Assembly (NCBI GenBank): GCA_017644045.1
Contig: JAEPMI010000001.1
Location: 798,470-862,469, forward strand
Length of the DNA: 64,000 nt
Reading direction: 5' to 3'
Source of the DNA: Deltaproteobacteria bacterium
Lineage (GTDB): Bacteria; Myxococcota_A; Polyangia; Polyangiales; Houyiibacteriaceae
The position numbers were made by a program, and so were the translations under genes. Below, piece by piece: positions 17,840 through 26,429 of this stretch (position 1 is the stretch's first letter; every line of letters starts with the position of its first letter). The notes beneath the pieces were generated by a model, which was not told the origin of the DNA, searched no databases, and worked only from the letters and a program-made list of their open reading frames with translations.

Positions 17840-18775
17840 ATGGTCGTCGTATCCTCGATCGCGATGGCCATCCTGAAGTCACTCATCGGTGTGCTGATCA
17901 CGGCCGCCTGCCTGATCGCCTACCTCGCCATGACCAGCGAGTACGACGACGCGCTCGCCTCCGAGGGCAAGCCCGGTCGGGTGCTCGAGGTGACCGAGGA
18001 CGGCGTCCGCTACGAGATCCACGACCCGGGCTCGCCGTGGGACGACGACGGCGATGGCTGGGTCGGCCCCTACACCGACGAGGACGCCCCAGAGTCGGCG
18101 CTCGCCACCCTCCGGCCCGGCAACCCGGTGACCATCAAGAAGGGCCAGCTCGAGGTCAGCCTCTCGCGGCCCAGCCCGCTCCTGCTCTTCGGTGTCTTCT
18201 TCGGCCTCCTCATCGCCGCCTGGGCGTTCATCGGCCCGATGCTCGAGCGGAGGGCGCTCGAAGACGCGCAGTCGGACCCGATCCGTCTGATCACCTTCAT
18301 GGTGAAGAAGACCCGCAACACCCAGATCATCGCCGGCGCCATCACGCTCCTGATGGGTCTCGGAATCGTGGTGGTGCCCTTCTTCGACGACAGCGCGGGC
18401 ACCGGGGGACTCATCTTCCTGGTCGCGCTCGGCGCGGTCGCGATCCTCGCGGCCCTCTTCATGTTCTCCAAGGCCTGGACGCTCCGCGACCCGAGTCGCG
18501 CACCGGTCATGCGCGCCATCCTCGAGCAGCCGCAGCGCATCTGCTGGGTCTACCAGTTCACCCACGAGGTGAACGGCGTGCCCAACTACCACATCTTCGT
18601 CCACCTCGAGGACGGCAAGAAGCTCGAGTTCAGCCTCGCCCAGATCGACCCGAGCTCGCTGCTCATGGCGCTCAAGGAGCGCCTCCCCCACGCGATCTTC
18701 GGCTACTCCGCCGAGCGCCAGCAGCTCTTCGCGCGAGCCCCGGCGGACTTCCGCAGCCAGGCCCCCACGCTCTGA
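17840..18775 (+). CDS. unrecognised membrane protein with four transmembrane helices
   Basis: 311 residues from ATG 17840 (GGAAGG upstream). Hydrophobic segments at about 14-34, 113-135, 162-182 and 191-213. Between helices 1 and 2 lies an acidic, possibly extracytoplasmic domain (DDDGDGWVGPYTDED). The C-terminal about 95 residues are soluble (CWVYQFTHEVNGVPNYHIFVHLEDGKKLEF). No family recognised; the layout resembles membrane proteins with a PH-like or DUF3592-like region, but that is a guess. Confidence 0.7.
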   Translation: MVVVSSIAMAILKSLIGVLITAACLIAYLAMTSEYDDALASEGKPGRVLEVTEDGVRYEIHDPGSPWDDDGDGWVGPYTDEDAPESALATLRPGNPVTIKKGQLEVSLSRPSPLLLFGVFFGLLIAAWAFIGPMLERRALEDAQSDPIRLITFMVKKTRNTQIIAGAITLLMGLGIVVVPFFDDSAGTGGLIFLVALGAVAILAALFMFSKAWTLRDPSRAPVMRAILEQPQRICWVYQFTHEVNGVPNYHIFVHLEDGKKLEFSLAQIDPSSLLMALKERLPHAIFGYSAERQQLFARAPADFRSQAPTL

Positions 18776-18797
18776 GCTCGCGTTGTCGGCGCGACAC

Positions 18798-19089
18798 TCA
18801 CAGATAGCCAGGGCACAGCCGCTCGATCCTCTCGATGAGCCTCTCGTTCTTCCTCGGTCCCTGCCGCGCTGTATGCCGCGAAGAGTCGGTCGACATCCGA
18901 GGTCACCGGACTGGCATCGTTGGCCACCACCCGCCGCAGCCGGTCGTAGGCCTCGCGCAACAGCATGAAGCGCTCCGGGTCGCGTTCGGGCGGCGCTTCC
19001 TTGATCGCCCGTAGATACGCCCGACGAACCTGAGTCCGGTCGCAGTCCGGGGCGACCCCGAGGAGCGCTCTCGCTTCATCGAGCGTCAT
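18798..19089 (-). pseudogene. DnaJ-like J-domain protein with an apparent frameshift near its end
   Basis: The ATG at 19089 begins a J-domain: LDEARALLGVAPDCDRTQVRRAYLRAIKEAPPERDPERF, with helix III and LREAYDRLR. The HPD motif is replaced (ERDPERF), as in J-like degenerate domains. In the start frame the gene would run to 18703 and overlap the convergent membrane gene by 73 bp with an unlikely tail. Near 18840 a one-base shift gives LIERIERLCPGYL and a stop at 18798-18800, a much more natural ending that leaves 22 bp to the neighbour. So either a real frameshift or a sequencing error. Function would be a co-chaperone or regulator. Confidence 0.6.
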
Positions 19090-19112
19090 GGCGACGTCCT
19101 ACCTCTCCTCGT

Positions 19113-19694
19113 TCACTCGAGCTCGAGCCACTGGTCGACCATGAAGAAGGGCGGCGGAGAGCCTCCGCCCCAGTCCGGGTAGTGGACCATGACGTCGAAG
19201 GTACGGTCCGCGTACAGGGCTCCGAACCAGCTGTTGTGCTCGGTGTGCCCGAGTAGGACCCAGTGTCCGACCTCGAGGGATCGGAACTCCCGTCCCTCAC
19301 ACGGCTCGGCCATGCACGGCTCCAGGTCGGCCGGTAGCGCCGGGCCACCGACGGAGTGAACTCGACGAAGGGCGCCCGTCTCCATCAGGCGGGTACGCTG
19401 CTCCGAGGACAGGTGCCATCGGGCCCGCGCCGTCGTGTCGGCGTCGTCGAACGAATAGGTCGGTGCCCCCAGGTCCGGCAGAGACGCGATCCGCCGAACG
19501 TAGTCGCCAACGGAGCGACGCTTCGCGCCCACGAAGACCACGACTACCGCCACGGTCAGCAACGCGATGCCGACCACCACCGTGATGGCGATGCTCTTCC
19601 GACTAGGGCGCAGCCGGCTCAGTTCCGGAGCTCGCTGAGGTGGGTGATGAACCACTCGTCGCCTCAGGCGTTCATGGTTCGGACCTCGAAGCAT
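19113..19694 (-). CDS. unrecognised membrane-anchored protein with a chimeric N-terminus
   Basis: Up to 193 residues: a basic N-terminus, one transmembrane helix (IAITVVVGIALLTVAVVVVFV), then a soluble domain with ADTTARARWHLSSEQRTRLMETGA and EVGHWVLLGHTEHNSWFGAL. The only in-frame ATG (19692-19694) sits exactly at the edge of a 74-bp segment copied from the gene at 20193-20714, so about 25 N-terminal residues come from that copy read in another frame; a GTG at 19655 with GAGG before it is an alternative start. The original start may have been overwritten. Function unknown. Confidence 0.55.
   Translation of the reverse strand: MLRGPNHERLRRRVVHHPPQRAPELSRLRPSRKSIAITVVVGIALLTVAVVVVFVGAKRRSVGDYVRRIASLPDLGAPTYSFDDADTTARARWHLSSEQRTRLMETGALRRVHSVGGPALPADLEPCMAEPCEGREFRSLEVGHWVLLGHTEHNSWFGALYADRTFDVMVHYPDWGGGSPPPFFMVDQWLELE
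19619..19692. repeat. 74-bp duplicated gene fragment
   Basis: The segment matches 20193-20266 (the 3' end of the secreted-protein gene) at 72 of 74 positions. In this copy the codon for Trp in EVRTMNAWGDEW has become TGA, so it is non-coding in the original frame. It supplies the stop of the frameshifted lipoprotein gene upstream and the start region of the membrane protein gene downstream. Confidence 0.9.
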
Positions 19695-20138
19695 GTCGGC
19701 GGTGCTCCAACGTGCTTCGGTCCGCCGCTCCGTCCGTCACCCACTCGCCGGTCGCGGACGCGACCGCCGGGTCAGCACCCACCCGCTCCGCGATGGCGCG
19801 AGTCTCTTCGGCGGACGAGGCGCTCAACCTCATGATGTAGAGCCCGCCGACGCCGACGTCCTGCAGCTCGCTTCCGCCGACCTCGGCCGAAATGCGCTCT
19901 GCGACGTCCGCCCCGTGCCCCTCTCGGAGCTCGACCAGGAGCTTGCCGTAGCCGAGATCGGTGTCCGACTCGGGCGGAGCGGGCACGTCCTCGTCATCGG
20001 CCGGCTCGATCTCCGCGACCGCAGGTCGGTCGGGTGGCGGTTGGGTGGCGGCTGGGTGGGGACCCTCTCCGCCGGCTCGCTGCAGGCCGACGTACAGAGC
20101 AGGCCCACGAGCAGCCCTTCGATCACCCTCCCCCTCAT
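19672..20138 (-). pseudogene. frameshifted lipoprotein gene (slippage repeat)
   Basis: ATG at 20138 starts a signal with lipobox TSAC (EGLLVGLLCTSACSEPAERVPTQ), but that frame soon becomes nonsense and ends at 19830. A second frame ending at 19672 continues with protein-like sequence (DTDLGYGKLLVELREGHGAD, VGVGGLYIMRLSASSAEET). The two frames differ by 152 bases modulo 3 = 2; deleting exactly one 11-bp unit of the repeat at 20030-20062 puts them in one frame. The C-terminus runs into the 74-bp duplicated fragment, which provides the stop. It may be a pseudogene or a gene switched by repeat slippage. No family recognised. Confidence 0.6.
20030..20062. repeat. 11-bp tandem repeat inside a lipoprotein gene
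   Basis: Three consecutive units on the plus strand: TCGGGTGGCGG, TTGGGTGGCGG and the diverged CTGGGTGGGGA. Eleven is not a multiple of three, so gain or loss of a unit switches frame. It lies in the Pro-rich linker just after the lipobox of the frameshifted lipoprotein. Confidence 0.8.
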
Positions 20139-20192
20139 CACGTACACGCTAGTCGCACGACGACCCGAGAGTCGAATCGGCCCACGACTCGA

Positions 20193-20714
20193 TCAGTTCC
20201 GGAACTCGCTGAGGTGGGTGATGAACCACTCGTCGCCCCAGGCGTTCATGGTTCGGACCTCGAAGCGGCGCTCCTCGTCACCGACGCGGTAGACGATGTG
20301 GTTGTGGCGCTGCGCCCAGTAGGGGAGCCGGTTCGACTCCTGGCGCACCTCGACCCAGCCGCGACGGCGCGAGAACTCGAAGCGGACGTACTCCGCCTCG
20401 GCGGGGATCTGCGCGTGGAGCGCGTGAATGTCGCGCTCCCAGAGGCGGAGCATGCGGTCGTAGAAGCGGTCCGGATCGGAGACGCCCTTGATGGCGGCGA
20501 AGACCTCGCGACTCATGAAGAAGCCCTTGCCGGCCTCGACGTCGTCGGCCTTGATGGCCTCGAAGAGGGTGCGAGCCTTGTCGTCGACGTTGCCCGGCCC
20601 GGGGCGGCGCGGGGCCTCCGAGAGATCCGGGCTGTTGCCAGCGGGGACCTCGATGTCCTGGGCGAAGGCGAGCGACGCGAGGGCGACGACGAGAACGGGG
20701 GCGATCCAGCGCAT
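20193..20714 (-). CDS. secreted protein of unknown function
   Basis: 173 residues with a cleavable signal peptide (MRWIAPVLVVALASLAFAQ). The mature part has ARTLFEAIKADDVEAGKGFFMSREVF, a charged middle with YVRFEFSRRRGWVEVRQESN and a terminal EVRTMNAWGDEWFITHLSEF. It reads like a small alpha+beta periplasmic protein; no family recognised. Its 3' end is duplicated at 19619-19692. It lies 17 bp downstream of the GH19-like gene and may be transcribed with it. Confidence 0.75.
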   Translation of the reverse strand: MRWIAPVLVVALASLAFAQDIEVPAGNSPDLSEAPRRPGPGNVDDKARTLFEAIKADDVEAGKGFFMSREVFAAIKGVSDPDRFYDRMLRLWERDIHALHAQIPAEAEYVRFEFSRRRGWVEVRQESNRLPYWAQRHNHIVYRVGDEERRFEVRTMNAWGDEWFITHLSEFRN

Positions 20715-20731
20715 GGCTCAGCCCTAGCACT

Positions 20732-22102
20732 TCATCGCAGGGCCATCACGCGGAGCACGCTGTCGAAGTTGGCGCGCCGGTCGTCGACGCCGTCGACCGG
20801 GCCGGTCGCGCAAGGTGCATCGTGGCAGCCGCGATTCACGATCCCGCTGACCGCGTCGATGAAGACGTTGCCGCTCAGGCCACCGGCGACGAACGCGCGA
20901 AGCTGGTCGAGGTAGGCCCAGCCGTCCTCGTCGTAGGTCTGCACGGTGCTCATCCAGTAGAAGAGGCCGGCGACCCACTTGAGCTCCGGGTGGTCCGTGC
21001 TCGCGCAGATGGACTCCGGGTCCTGGCAGAAGTCGATGTCGGGGTAGAGCACGGTCGCCGGCGGCGTGTGCTCCGCGGGGTTCAGGTGGGTGCGCCCGAG
21101 GAAGTGGTTGAGCACGCCGAAGTTGCAGCGGCCGGTGGTCTGGATGACGCCACGGCCCCACCAGCAGCAGCCCTCGACCGACCCGCCCGAGCCGTCCCAG
21201 ACCCAGGCGCCGGCACGCTGGCCCTCGTAGACCTCGCACTCGGGGCGCGACCACGCGGGGCCGCTCGGCGTGAAGCCGGCTTCGGTGGCCGGGTACGGGT
21301 AGCAGTCGTGACCGTGGTTCCAGCGACCGGTGCGACCGTCGGCGGTGAGGAGCCCGGCGGCCTGCAGCTCCGAGTCGGGCGCGCAGAACATCGGGCCGGG
21401 CGCTCCGTACCAGGTGGCGTGGGTGACCGCGGTCGCGCGCATGGTCGGATCGCGCGGGCAGGCCATCTCGCAGTCGTAGCCGCCGTAGTCCTGGCCGAGC
21501 TGACCGCACGAGTTCGAGATCTGGTAGCCGTTCGACGAGTCCCAGTTGTTCTCGTCGCAGGCGTCGTAGCGGATCGTCTCCTTCATGCTCTGGGCGAGGA
21601 ACGCCGCGAGGTTCACGAGCGCCTGCTGGGTGCGGACCTCGTCGCTGGCGTCGGGATCGCCGAGCCAGAGGCGATGCTCGCCCACGCCGACCCGGTGCAT
21701 CATCGCGACAGCGCGGGCGAAGTCGCGCCACTTGTAGAGCCGCGAAGGGCGCCAGCTCATGTCGGGGTCCTGCGAGATCAGGACCTCGTTGTCGTACCGG
21801 CTCGGGTCGCCGAGCAGCACGCCGTCGATGCCGGCCACACCCGTGATCGTCGCATCGCAGGCGCCGTCGACGCAGACCTCGCCCTCGCCGCAGGCGGGGT
21901 CGCACGGGGCCGGCGCGGGGACGGACGCATCCGTCGCGGGTCCGCCCGCGTCGCGGGCCGGCGGGGGCGAGCCGCCGTCGGCGCCCGGTGTGGGCGTCGC
22001 GCCATCGAGCGCGGGCGAGTCGTCGCCGGAGTCGGTGGGGTCACCGGTCATCGAGCCGGTGCAGGCGAAGAGGAAGAGCGCGAGCGCAGTGAACCGAATC
22101 AT
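20732..22102 (-). CDS. GH19-family (chitinase/lysozyme-like) lipoprotein
   Basis: 456 residues from ATG 22102. The signal ends in lipobox FLFAC; a low-complexity Pro/Ala/Asp linker (about 18-70) and a short Cys motif (CDPACGEGEVCVDGACD) follow. The catalytic region resembles glycoside hydrolase family 19: LAAFLAQSMKET with the catalytic Glu, and CCWWGRGVIQTTGRCNFG, the counterpart of the YYGRGPIQLT motif; a WVAGLFYWM segment is near the end. It should hydrolyse beta-1,4 bonds in chitin or peptidoglycan outside the cell. Extra cysteines suggest disulfides. Confidence 0.8.
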   Translation of the reverse strand: MIRFTALALFLFACTGSMTGDPTDSGDDSPALDGATPTPGADGGSPPPARDAGGPATDASVPAPAPCDPACGEGEVCVDGACDATITGVAGIDGVLLGDPSRYDNEVLISQDPDMSWRPSRLYKWRDFARAVAMMHRVGVGEHRLWLGDPDASDEVRTQQALVNLAAFLAQSMKETIRYDACDENNWDSSNGYQISNSCGQLGQDYGGYDCEMACPRDPTMRATAVTHATWYGAPGPMFCAPDSELQAAGLLTADGRTGRWNHGHDCYPYPATEAGFTPSGPAWSRPECEVYEGQRAGAWVWDGSGGSVEGCCWWGRGVIQTTGRCNFGVLNHFLGRTHLNPAEHTPPATVLYPDIDFCQDPESICASTDHPELKWVAGLFYWMSTVQTYDEDGWAYLDQLRAFVAGGLSGNVFIDAVSGIVNRGCHDAPCATGPVDGVDDRRANFDSVLRVMALR

Positions 22103-22136
22103 CGACTCACCAGAGGCGAGCCGACGCGCGTTCGGG

Positions 22137-23480
22137 TCAAAGCGCGGCGAGGATTTCTTCGCGAAGGGCCGCCGCGGCGGTGGCACCGCGGGTGACGCCC
22201 AGCGCCGGCGAAGCGGCGAGTTGGCCCGCGATGTCCTCGGCGACCTTCTCTCGGGCGGCCCGCTCGGCGCGCTCGTCGCCGATGCCACTCTCGTTGCCGC
22301 GCGCCTCGAACGAGCCCAGCGATTCGCCGGTCCACGCGAGGTAAGCGTCGACCTCGGCGCTGGCCTCGTACCAGGTGCGGCGCGAGCCCATCCGGCTCGC
22401 GAAGTGACTCTCCACCCGCGCCACGAGGACGACGTCCAGCGCGCCGCGGTGCTCGTCGGCGAGCGCGCGCAGCGTGGCCACACGGCGGGCTCCCTGCGCC
22501 GCTTTCAGCGCGCGGCCACGGGCCGCCTCGAGCGACTGGCGCGCCCCGGCGCCACGGTCTCGGAGCGCCCGGTCGAGCGCGTCGGCGAAGGCGCCCTCGG
22601 TGCGGTCGCCGACCACCAGCGCCCACTGGCGGAGGCCGACGGGGCGCGAGCGCAACGCGGTGCGCAGCTCGGGGAAGAGCGAGTCGAGCGGCGGCACGAG
22701 GGCGGCGCGGTCGAGGGTGACCACGAGCCCGTCGCCCGGGGTGGCGTTCACCAGCGCCACGCCGGCGGGATCGACGCCGACCCGGAGCGGCTCGCCCTCG
22801 CCCACGGGCGTCACGAGAAACGGGAGCCCGGTGAGCTGCTGCGCGGGCTCGCCAGCGTTCAGGAGCTGGAGCGCAGGCTTCCGGAGCGGTCGGTTCATGC
22901 CGTCGATGGGCACGCCGCCAGCCCAGAAGGGCCGGAGCGAGAGCGAGCGGAGCGCCTCCGCCGCGAGCCGGACCGGCTCCTCCAGGTCGATGAGCACGCA
23001 CGCCTCGTCTTCGAGGAGCGCGCGGCGGCGCTCGCAGACGAAGTTGGCGATCGCGGCCTGCTGCAGTGGCGCCACCCGTTCGGCGAAGGCGCCACCGAAG
23101 GTCGGCCGGGGCAGGCGCTCGGAGAGCGAGTCGAGCAGCGCGCGGAGCTCGGCGTCGGTGAGCTCGATGCGGGCCGCGTGCCCCGCGTCGTTCGCACCGA
23201 CCTCGATCGCGGTCGGCTCGACGAGGGCGACCGGCGCCTCTCGCCCCCAGGTTCCGAGCACCCGCTCGCGCAAGGCGATCCGAGCCGCGGAGACGGCCTC
23301 GTCTGGCGTGGCCCCGGTCGTCTCCACGAGGACCGCGGGCGGGACGTCCGTGTCGGTGACGGGCGGCGGGTCCGTGGTGGCGACCGTCTCGCCGCCGGTG
23401 TCGGTCGTCGGGGTGGGCTCCACGGGCTCGGCGTCGGAGCACGCCGCGAGCGCGAGCAGGACGGCGAAGGTCCGGTTCAC
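22137..23480 (-). CDS. lipoprotein of unknown function, coupled to a coiled-coil membrane protein
   Basis: 447 residues with GTG start overlapping the stop of the upstream gene (GTGA). Lipobox LALAAC, then a Thr/Pro/Asp-rich linker (about 16-50). The mature domain is Ala/Arg/Leu-rich, mostly helical, with segments such as ELRALLDSLSERLPRP and RTWYEASAEVDAYLAWTGESL; the latter resembles lipoprotein domains of the LPP20/FlgT type that often carry VEAxA-like strands. Function unknown; probably acts with the product of 23477-24616. Confidence 0.7.
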   Translation of the reverse strand: MNRTFAVLLALAACSDAEPVEPTPTTDTGGETVATTDPPPVTDTDVPPAVLVETTGATPDEAVSAARIALRERVLGTWGREAPVALVEPTAIEVGANDAGHAARIELTDAELRALLDSLSERLPRPTFGGAFAERVAPLQQAAIANFVCERRRALLEDEACVLIDLEEPVRLAAEALRSLSLRPFWAGGVPIDGMNRPLRKPALQLLNAGEPAQQLTGLPFLVTPVGEGEPLRVGVDPAGVALVNATPGDGLVVTLDRAALVPPLDSLFPELRTALRSRPVGLRQWALVVGDRTEGAFADALDRALRDRGAGARQSLEAARGRALKAAQGARRVATLRALADEHRGALDVVLVARVESHFASRMGSRRTWYEASAEVDAYLAWTGESLGSFEARGNESGIGDERAERAAREKVAEDIAGQLAASPALGVTRGATAAAALREEILAAL

Positions 23481-24616
23481 TGCGCCACCGTCGCGGTGAT
23501 CCTCGCGAAGTCCACACCCCCGAGGTGCTCCCGAGCCTTCGCGACCCCTTGCTGGAGCGTCTGCTCGGGCGACCGATCGCCGAGGCGGGCGATGGCGCCG
23601 ATCTCCGGCTCGAGCGCCAGGTCGATGAAGAAGTCCTCGAGCATGGTTCGGTACGCCAACGCGAACGCATTGTCGTTCTCGAGCCGCACCTGTGCCAGTC
23701 GCTCGAAGAGCGGACGGGCCCGCGCCCAGAACGCGTCCTCCTCGTCGGCCTCGCGACTCACCCGGGCGTCGGTCGCCAGGAACGAGCCGACGTGGACCAG
23801 GTAGTTGTCGACTTGCTCGGCGAGCTCGCCGTCGATGTTGGCGCCGGGCCGACCGAGGCGGAGCACCGCCGGCACGCGCGACGCCGCGTCGGCGAGGATC
23901 ATCGCCGAGGGCTCCGCGAGCTGTTCGTGGAGCGTGTCGACGTCCGTCGTCGGCGCCCGCACGGCCATCGCACGGTCGAGCGCGCGGACCAGGTAGCCAC
24001 GGTGCGCCGCGTCCTCCAGGCGACGCTGCAGCGCGTCGACGCCCTCGGGGCGGTAGACCTCCGAGAGCGAGGGGTCGAAGGTCTCGCGGACGACGCCCTC
24101 GAGGAAGCCGGGCTCGGTCCGCGCGAGGAGCGCGCCGGTCATCACGCGGGCGTTGCGGTCGCCCTCCGTGAGCGAGCTGGCCACCACGTCGTAGACCTGG
24201 ATCTCGAACATCTCGTTCTGGGTCTCGACGATCCGGTTCTGCTGGAACGCCAGGTAGACCTGCATGCCGGGGATCGCGAGCGCGAGAATGGTGAAGATCA
24301 ACATGAAGAGCCGACGGCGCACCATGAAGCGGACGACCGACTCCGCGAAGAGCCGTCCGTTGTCGAGGATCTCCTCGCGATCGGGCCACTGGGCGCGCTC
24401 GCCGCTGAAACGCCCGAGGGTCTCCACCATCTTCCCGAACGAGCGAACGACCTTGTAGCGGTCGAAGATCGGGAGCAGCAGGCGCAGCCCCGAGAAGAAC
24501 CCGCGGCGCGCGGACTTGCTCCGCTCGGCCTTGGCCTCGAGCCGGCTCAGCCGCTCACGGAGCTCGGCGTTCTCCGCCTCGAGCGCCGCGACCTTCGCGA
24601 AGGTCTCGTCGTCCAT
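23477..24616 (-). CDS. coiled-coil membrane protein of unknown function
   Basis: 379 residues from ATG 24616. It begins with a coiled coil (TFAKVAALEAENAELRERLS), has an amphipathic region, then one strong transmembrane helix (LFMLIFTILALAIPGMQVYLAF, about 115-137) and a large helical domain beyond. Tail contains DFFIDLALEPEIGAIARLGD. No family recognised. First gene of a pair with the lipoprotein gene at 22137-23480 and divergent from the enoyl-CoA hydratase gene. A role spanning the inner membrane and linking to a lipoprotein partner is inferred from gene order only. Confidence 0.72.
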   Translation of the reverse strand: MDDETFAKVAALEAENAELRERLSRLEAKAERSKSARRGFFSGLRLLLPIFDRYKVVRSFGKMVETLGRFSGERAQWPDREEILDNGRLFAESVVRFMVRRRLFMLIFTILALAIPGMQVYLAFQQNRIVETQNEMFEIQVYDVVASSLTEGDRNARVMTGALLARTEPGFLEGVVRETFDPSLSEVYRPEGVDALQRRLEDAAHRGYLVRALDRAMAVRAPTTDVDTLHEQLAEPSAMILADAASRVPAVLRLGRPGANIDGELAEQVDNYLVHVGSFLATDARVSREADEEDAFWARARPLFERLAQVRLENDNAFALAYRTMLEDFFIDLALEPEIGAIARLGDRSPEQTLQQGVAKAREHLGGVDFARITATVAQ

Positions 24617-24730
24617 GGACACCGGTGTACACCATCGGCGGTGTTCGCCAAGCACCTTCGCCGCTCTGGCCCCCGAGATGGACGCTCACGGAGCTGACCT
24701 CGCGCCTCACCGCCGGTACGCTCGGTTCCC

Positions 24731-25492
24731 ATGACCGAGCTGGACGTGAAGCGGGACGGTGCCGTCGCGCGGTTGATCCTGAACGGACCGGAGATGCGCA
24801 ACGCCCTCTCCCCCGCGGTGCTGCGCGCCGTGGTCGACGCATGCGCCGAGCTCGCGACCGACGACGAGGTCCGCGTGGTGGTCCTACGCGGCGCGGCGGG
24901 CACGTTCTCCGCCGGCGCCAACCTGCCGACCTTCATGGCGGAGCTCGGCGGCAAGGCCGAGGAGACGTGTGACCTCGGTCGCCGCGCGGCGGAAGCGCTG
25001 GCCGCGTTGCCGCAGATCACCGTCGCCGCGATCGAAGGGCACTGCGTGGGTGGAGGGGTGGTGCTCGCCGCGGCCTGCGATGTCCGTGAATGCACCGCGA
25101 GCGCCATGTTCTGCATCCCGGAGCTGGAGATCGGGATCCCCCTCGCCTGGGGCGCCACCGAGCGCCTGGTGCAGCTCCTCGGCGAGACCGCGGCCATCGA
25201 CCTGATCCTGACGAGCCGCCGCTTCGACGCATCGGAGGCCGCGCGGCTCGGTCTGGTGACGCGCGTGGTCGAGGGCCCGATGGACGAGGCGCTGGCAGCG
25301 CTCGTGGACGTGATCGCGGTGCGCCCGGCCGGGACGCTCCGGACCACGAAGCGTCAGCTCATGGCGATCCGTACTGGCCGCTTCGACGCGAGCGCGGACG
25401 CCGCGGCGCTGGTGAGCGCGCTCGCGGATCCGGAGACCCAGCAGGCAGCGCAGAGGTACATGGCTCGCCGCCTCGCCAAGAAGCGCCGCTGA
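24731..25492 (+). CDS. enoyl-CoA hydratase/isomerase family protein
   Basis: 253-residue crotonase-fold protein. The oxyanion-hole motifs are present: GTFSAGANLPTF and the AAIEGHCVGGGVVLAAACDV stretch; ELEIGIPLAWGATERLV follows. The first catalytic Glu position of hydratases is occupied within GGGVVLAAACDVRECT by non-Glu residues, while the E of PELEIG is kept, so it may be an isomerase or other crotonase rather than a classic hydratase. Acts on CoA thioesters in the cytosol. ATG at 24731. Converges on the epimerase gene. Confidence 0.85.
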   Translation: MTELDVKRDGAVARLILNGPEMRNALSPAVLRAVVDACAELATDDEVRVVVLRGAAGTFSAGANLPTFMAELGGKAEETCDLGRRAAEALAALPQITVAAIEGHCVGGGVVLAAACDVRECTASAMFCIPELEIGIPLAWGATERLVQLLGETAAIDLILTSRRFDASEAARLGLVTRVVEGPMDEALAALVDVIAVRPAGTLRTTKRQLMAIRTGRFDASADAAALVSALADPETQQAAQRYMARRLAKKRR

Positions 25493-25507
25493 GCTCGGCG
25501 CTCGCCT

Positions 25508-26341
25508 TCAGAGGCTCCCGGCCGCGACCGCGTCGGCGAGCCGTGCATACTCGGGACGGAACCCGAGCTCCTCGCGGATCCGACGCCCGTTCAACAACAC
25601 GTCGAACGCCCGCCCGCGCTCCGGGGCCGAGCCATCCGGTGGCCCCTCGCCCACCGTGGCGAAGAGCTCCGCGAGGTCGGGGGCTTCGTCGTCGACCACG
25701 TTGTAGACACGGTGTCGCAACTCGGTGGTCTCGAGCACGAGGTGGACGGCCTGGGCGACGTCCGCGTGGTGACCGATGGCGAGACGTTGGCTCGGCGCGA
25801 AGGTCTTCATGAAGGGTACGACCTCGGCGATGTGTGGGTCGCCGTCGCCGTAGACGAAGGGAAGGCGGAGCACGCGCACGTCGAGCCCTTCGGTCGCGAA
25901 GAGCGCCCGCTCCGCAGCGAGCTTGCTCTGGGGATAGGCGTCGACCGGCGAACACTCGGCCTCTTCGTCGACCGCTCGTCCCTCCTTGGGACCGTACACG
26001 AGGCCGGTGCTGGTGAAGACGAAGCGTTCGACCCCGGCGTCGCGGGCAGCAGCGGCGAGGCGGCGCGTACCCCCGTCGTTCACGGCGTGCGCTTCGTCCG
26101 GGGTCGCTCCACGAAAGAAGGCGGCGCAGTGGACGATCGCCTGAGTGCCTCGTGTCGCGGCGACGAGGGATGCATCGTCGAGCAGGTCACCGAGGACCAA
26201 CTCGACCGAGGGGTCTCGGAGCGATGCCGCGCGGTCCAGGTCACGGACCAGGGCGCGCACGTGGTGGCCTCGGGAGACCAGATGGGGAACGAGGCGGCGG
26301 CCGACCTTGCCGGTGGCGCCGGTGACGAGAATCGTTGTCAT
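25508..26341 (-). CDS. NAD(P)-dependent epimerase/dehydratase (extended SDR)
   Basis: 277 residues. The Rossmann dinucleotide motif is at the start (ILVTGATGKVGRRL), Asp/Arg segments ALVRDLDR and GDLLDD follow, and the catalytic pair is YPQSK (Tyr-x3-Lys) with Ser/Thr in FTSTGLVYGP. Substrate unknown; a nucleoside-sugar or aldehyde/ketone substrate is possible. It is divergently arranged with the AraC-type regulator gene (88 bp gap), a common pairing in which the regulator controls its neighbour. Confidence 0.87.
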   Translation of the reverse strand: MTTILVTGATGKVGRRLVPHLVSRGHHVRALVRDLDRAASLRDPSVELVLGDLLDDASLVAATRGTQAIVHCAAFFRGATPDEAHAVNDGGTRRLAAAARDAGVERFVFTSTGLVYGPKEGRAVDEEAECSPVDAYPQSKLAAERALFATEGLDVRVLRLPFVYGDGDPHIAEVVPFMKTFAPSQRLAIGHHADVAQAVHLVLETTELRHRVYNVVDDEAPDLAELFATVGEGPPDGSAPERGRAFDVLLNGRRIREELGFRPEYARLADAVAAGSL

Positions 26342-26429
26342 GTCTCCGGTCTAGCGAGACCCTTCTCGGGCGTATTGGAAGATTCGGCCATCGCTTGCCG
26401 ACTCGGTCGAGGCTCACCAAACTCGAGTC

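Noticed and set aside
24619-24628. ACACCGGTGT palindrome before the coiled-coil gene start
   Set aside because: Ten bases of self-complementarity overlapping the start region are expected often in such GC-rich DNA; no partner motif at the divergent gene.
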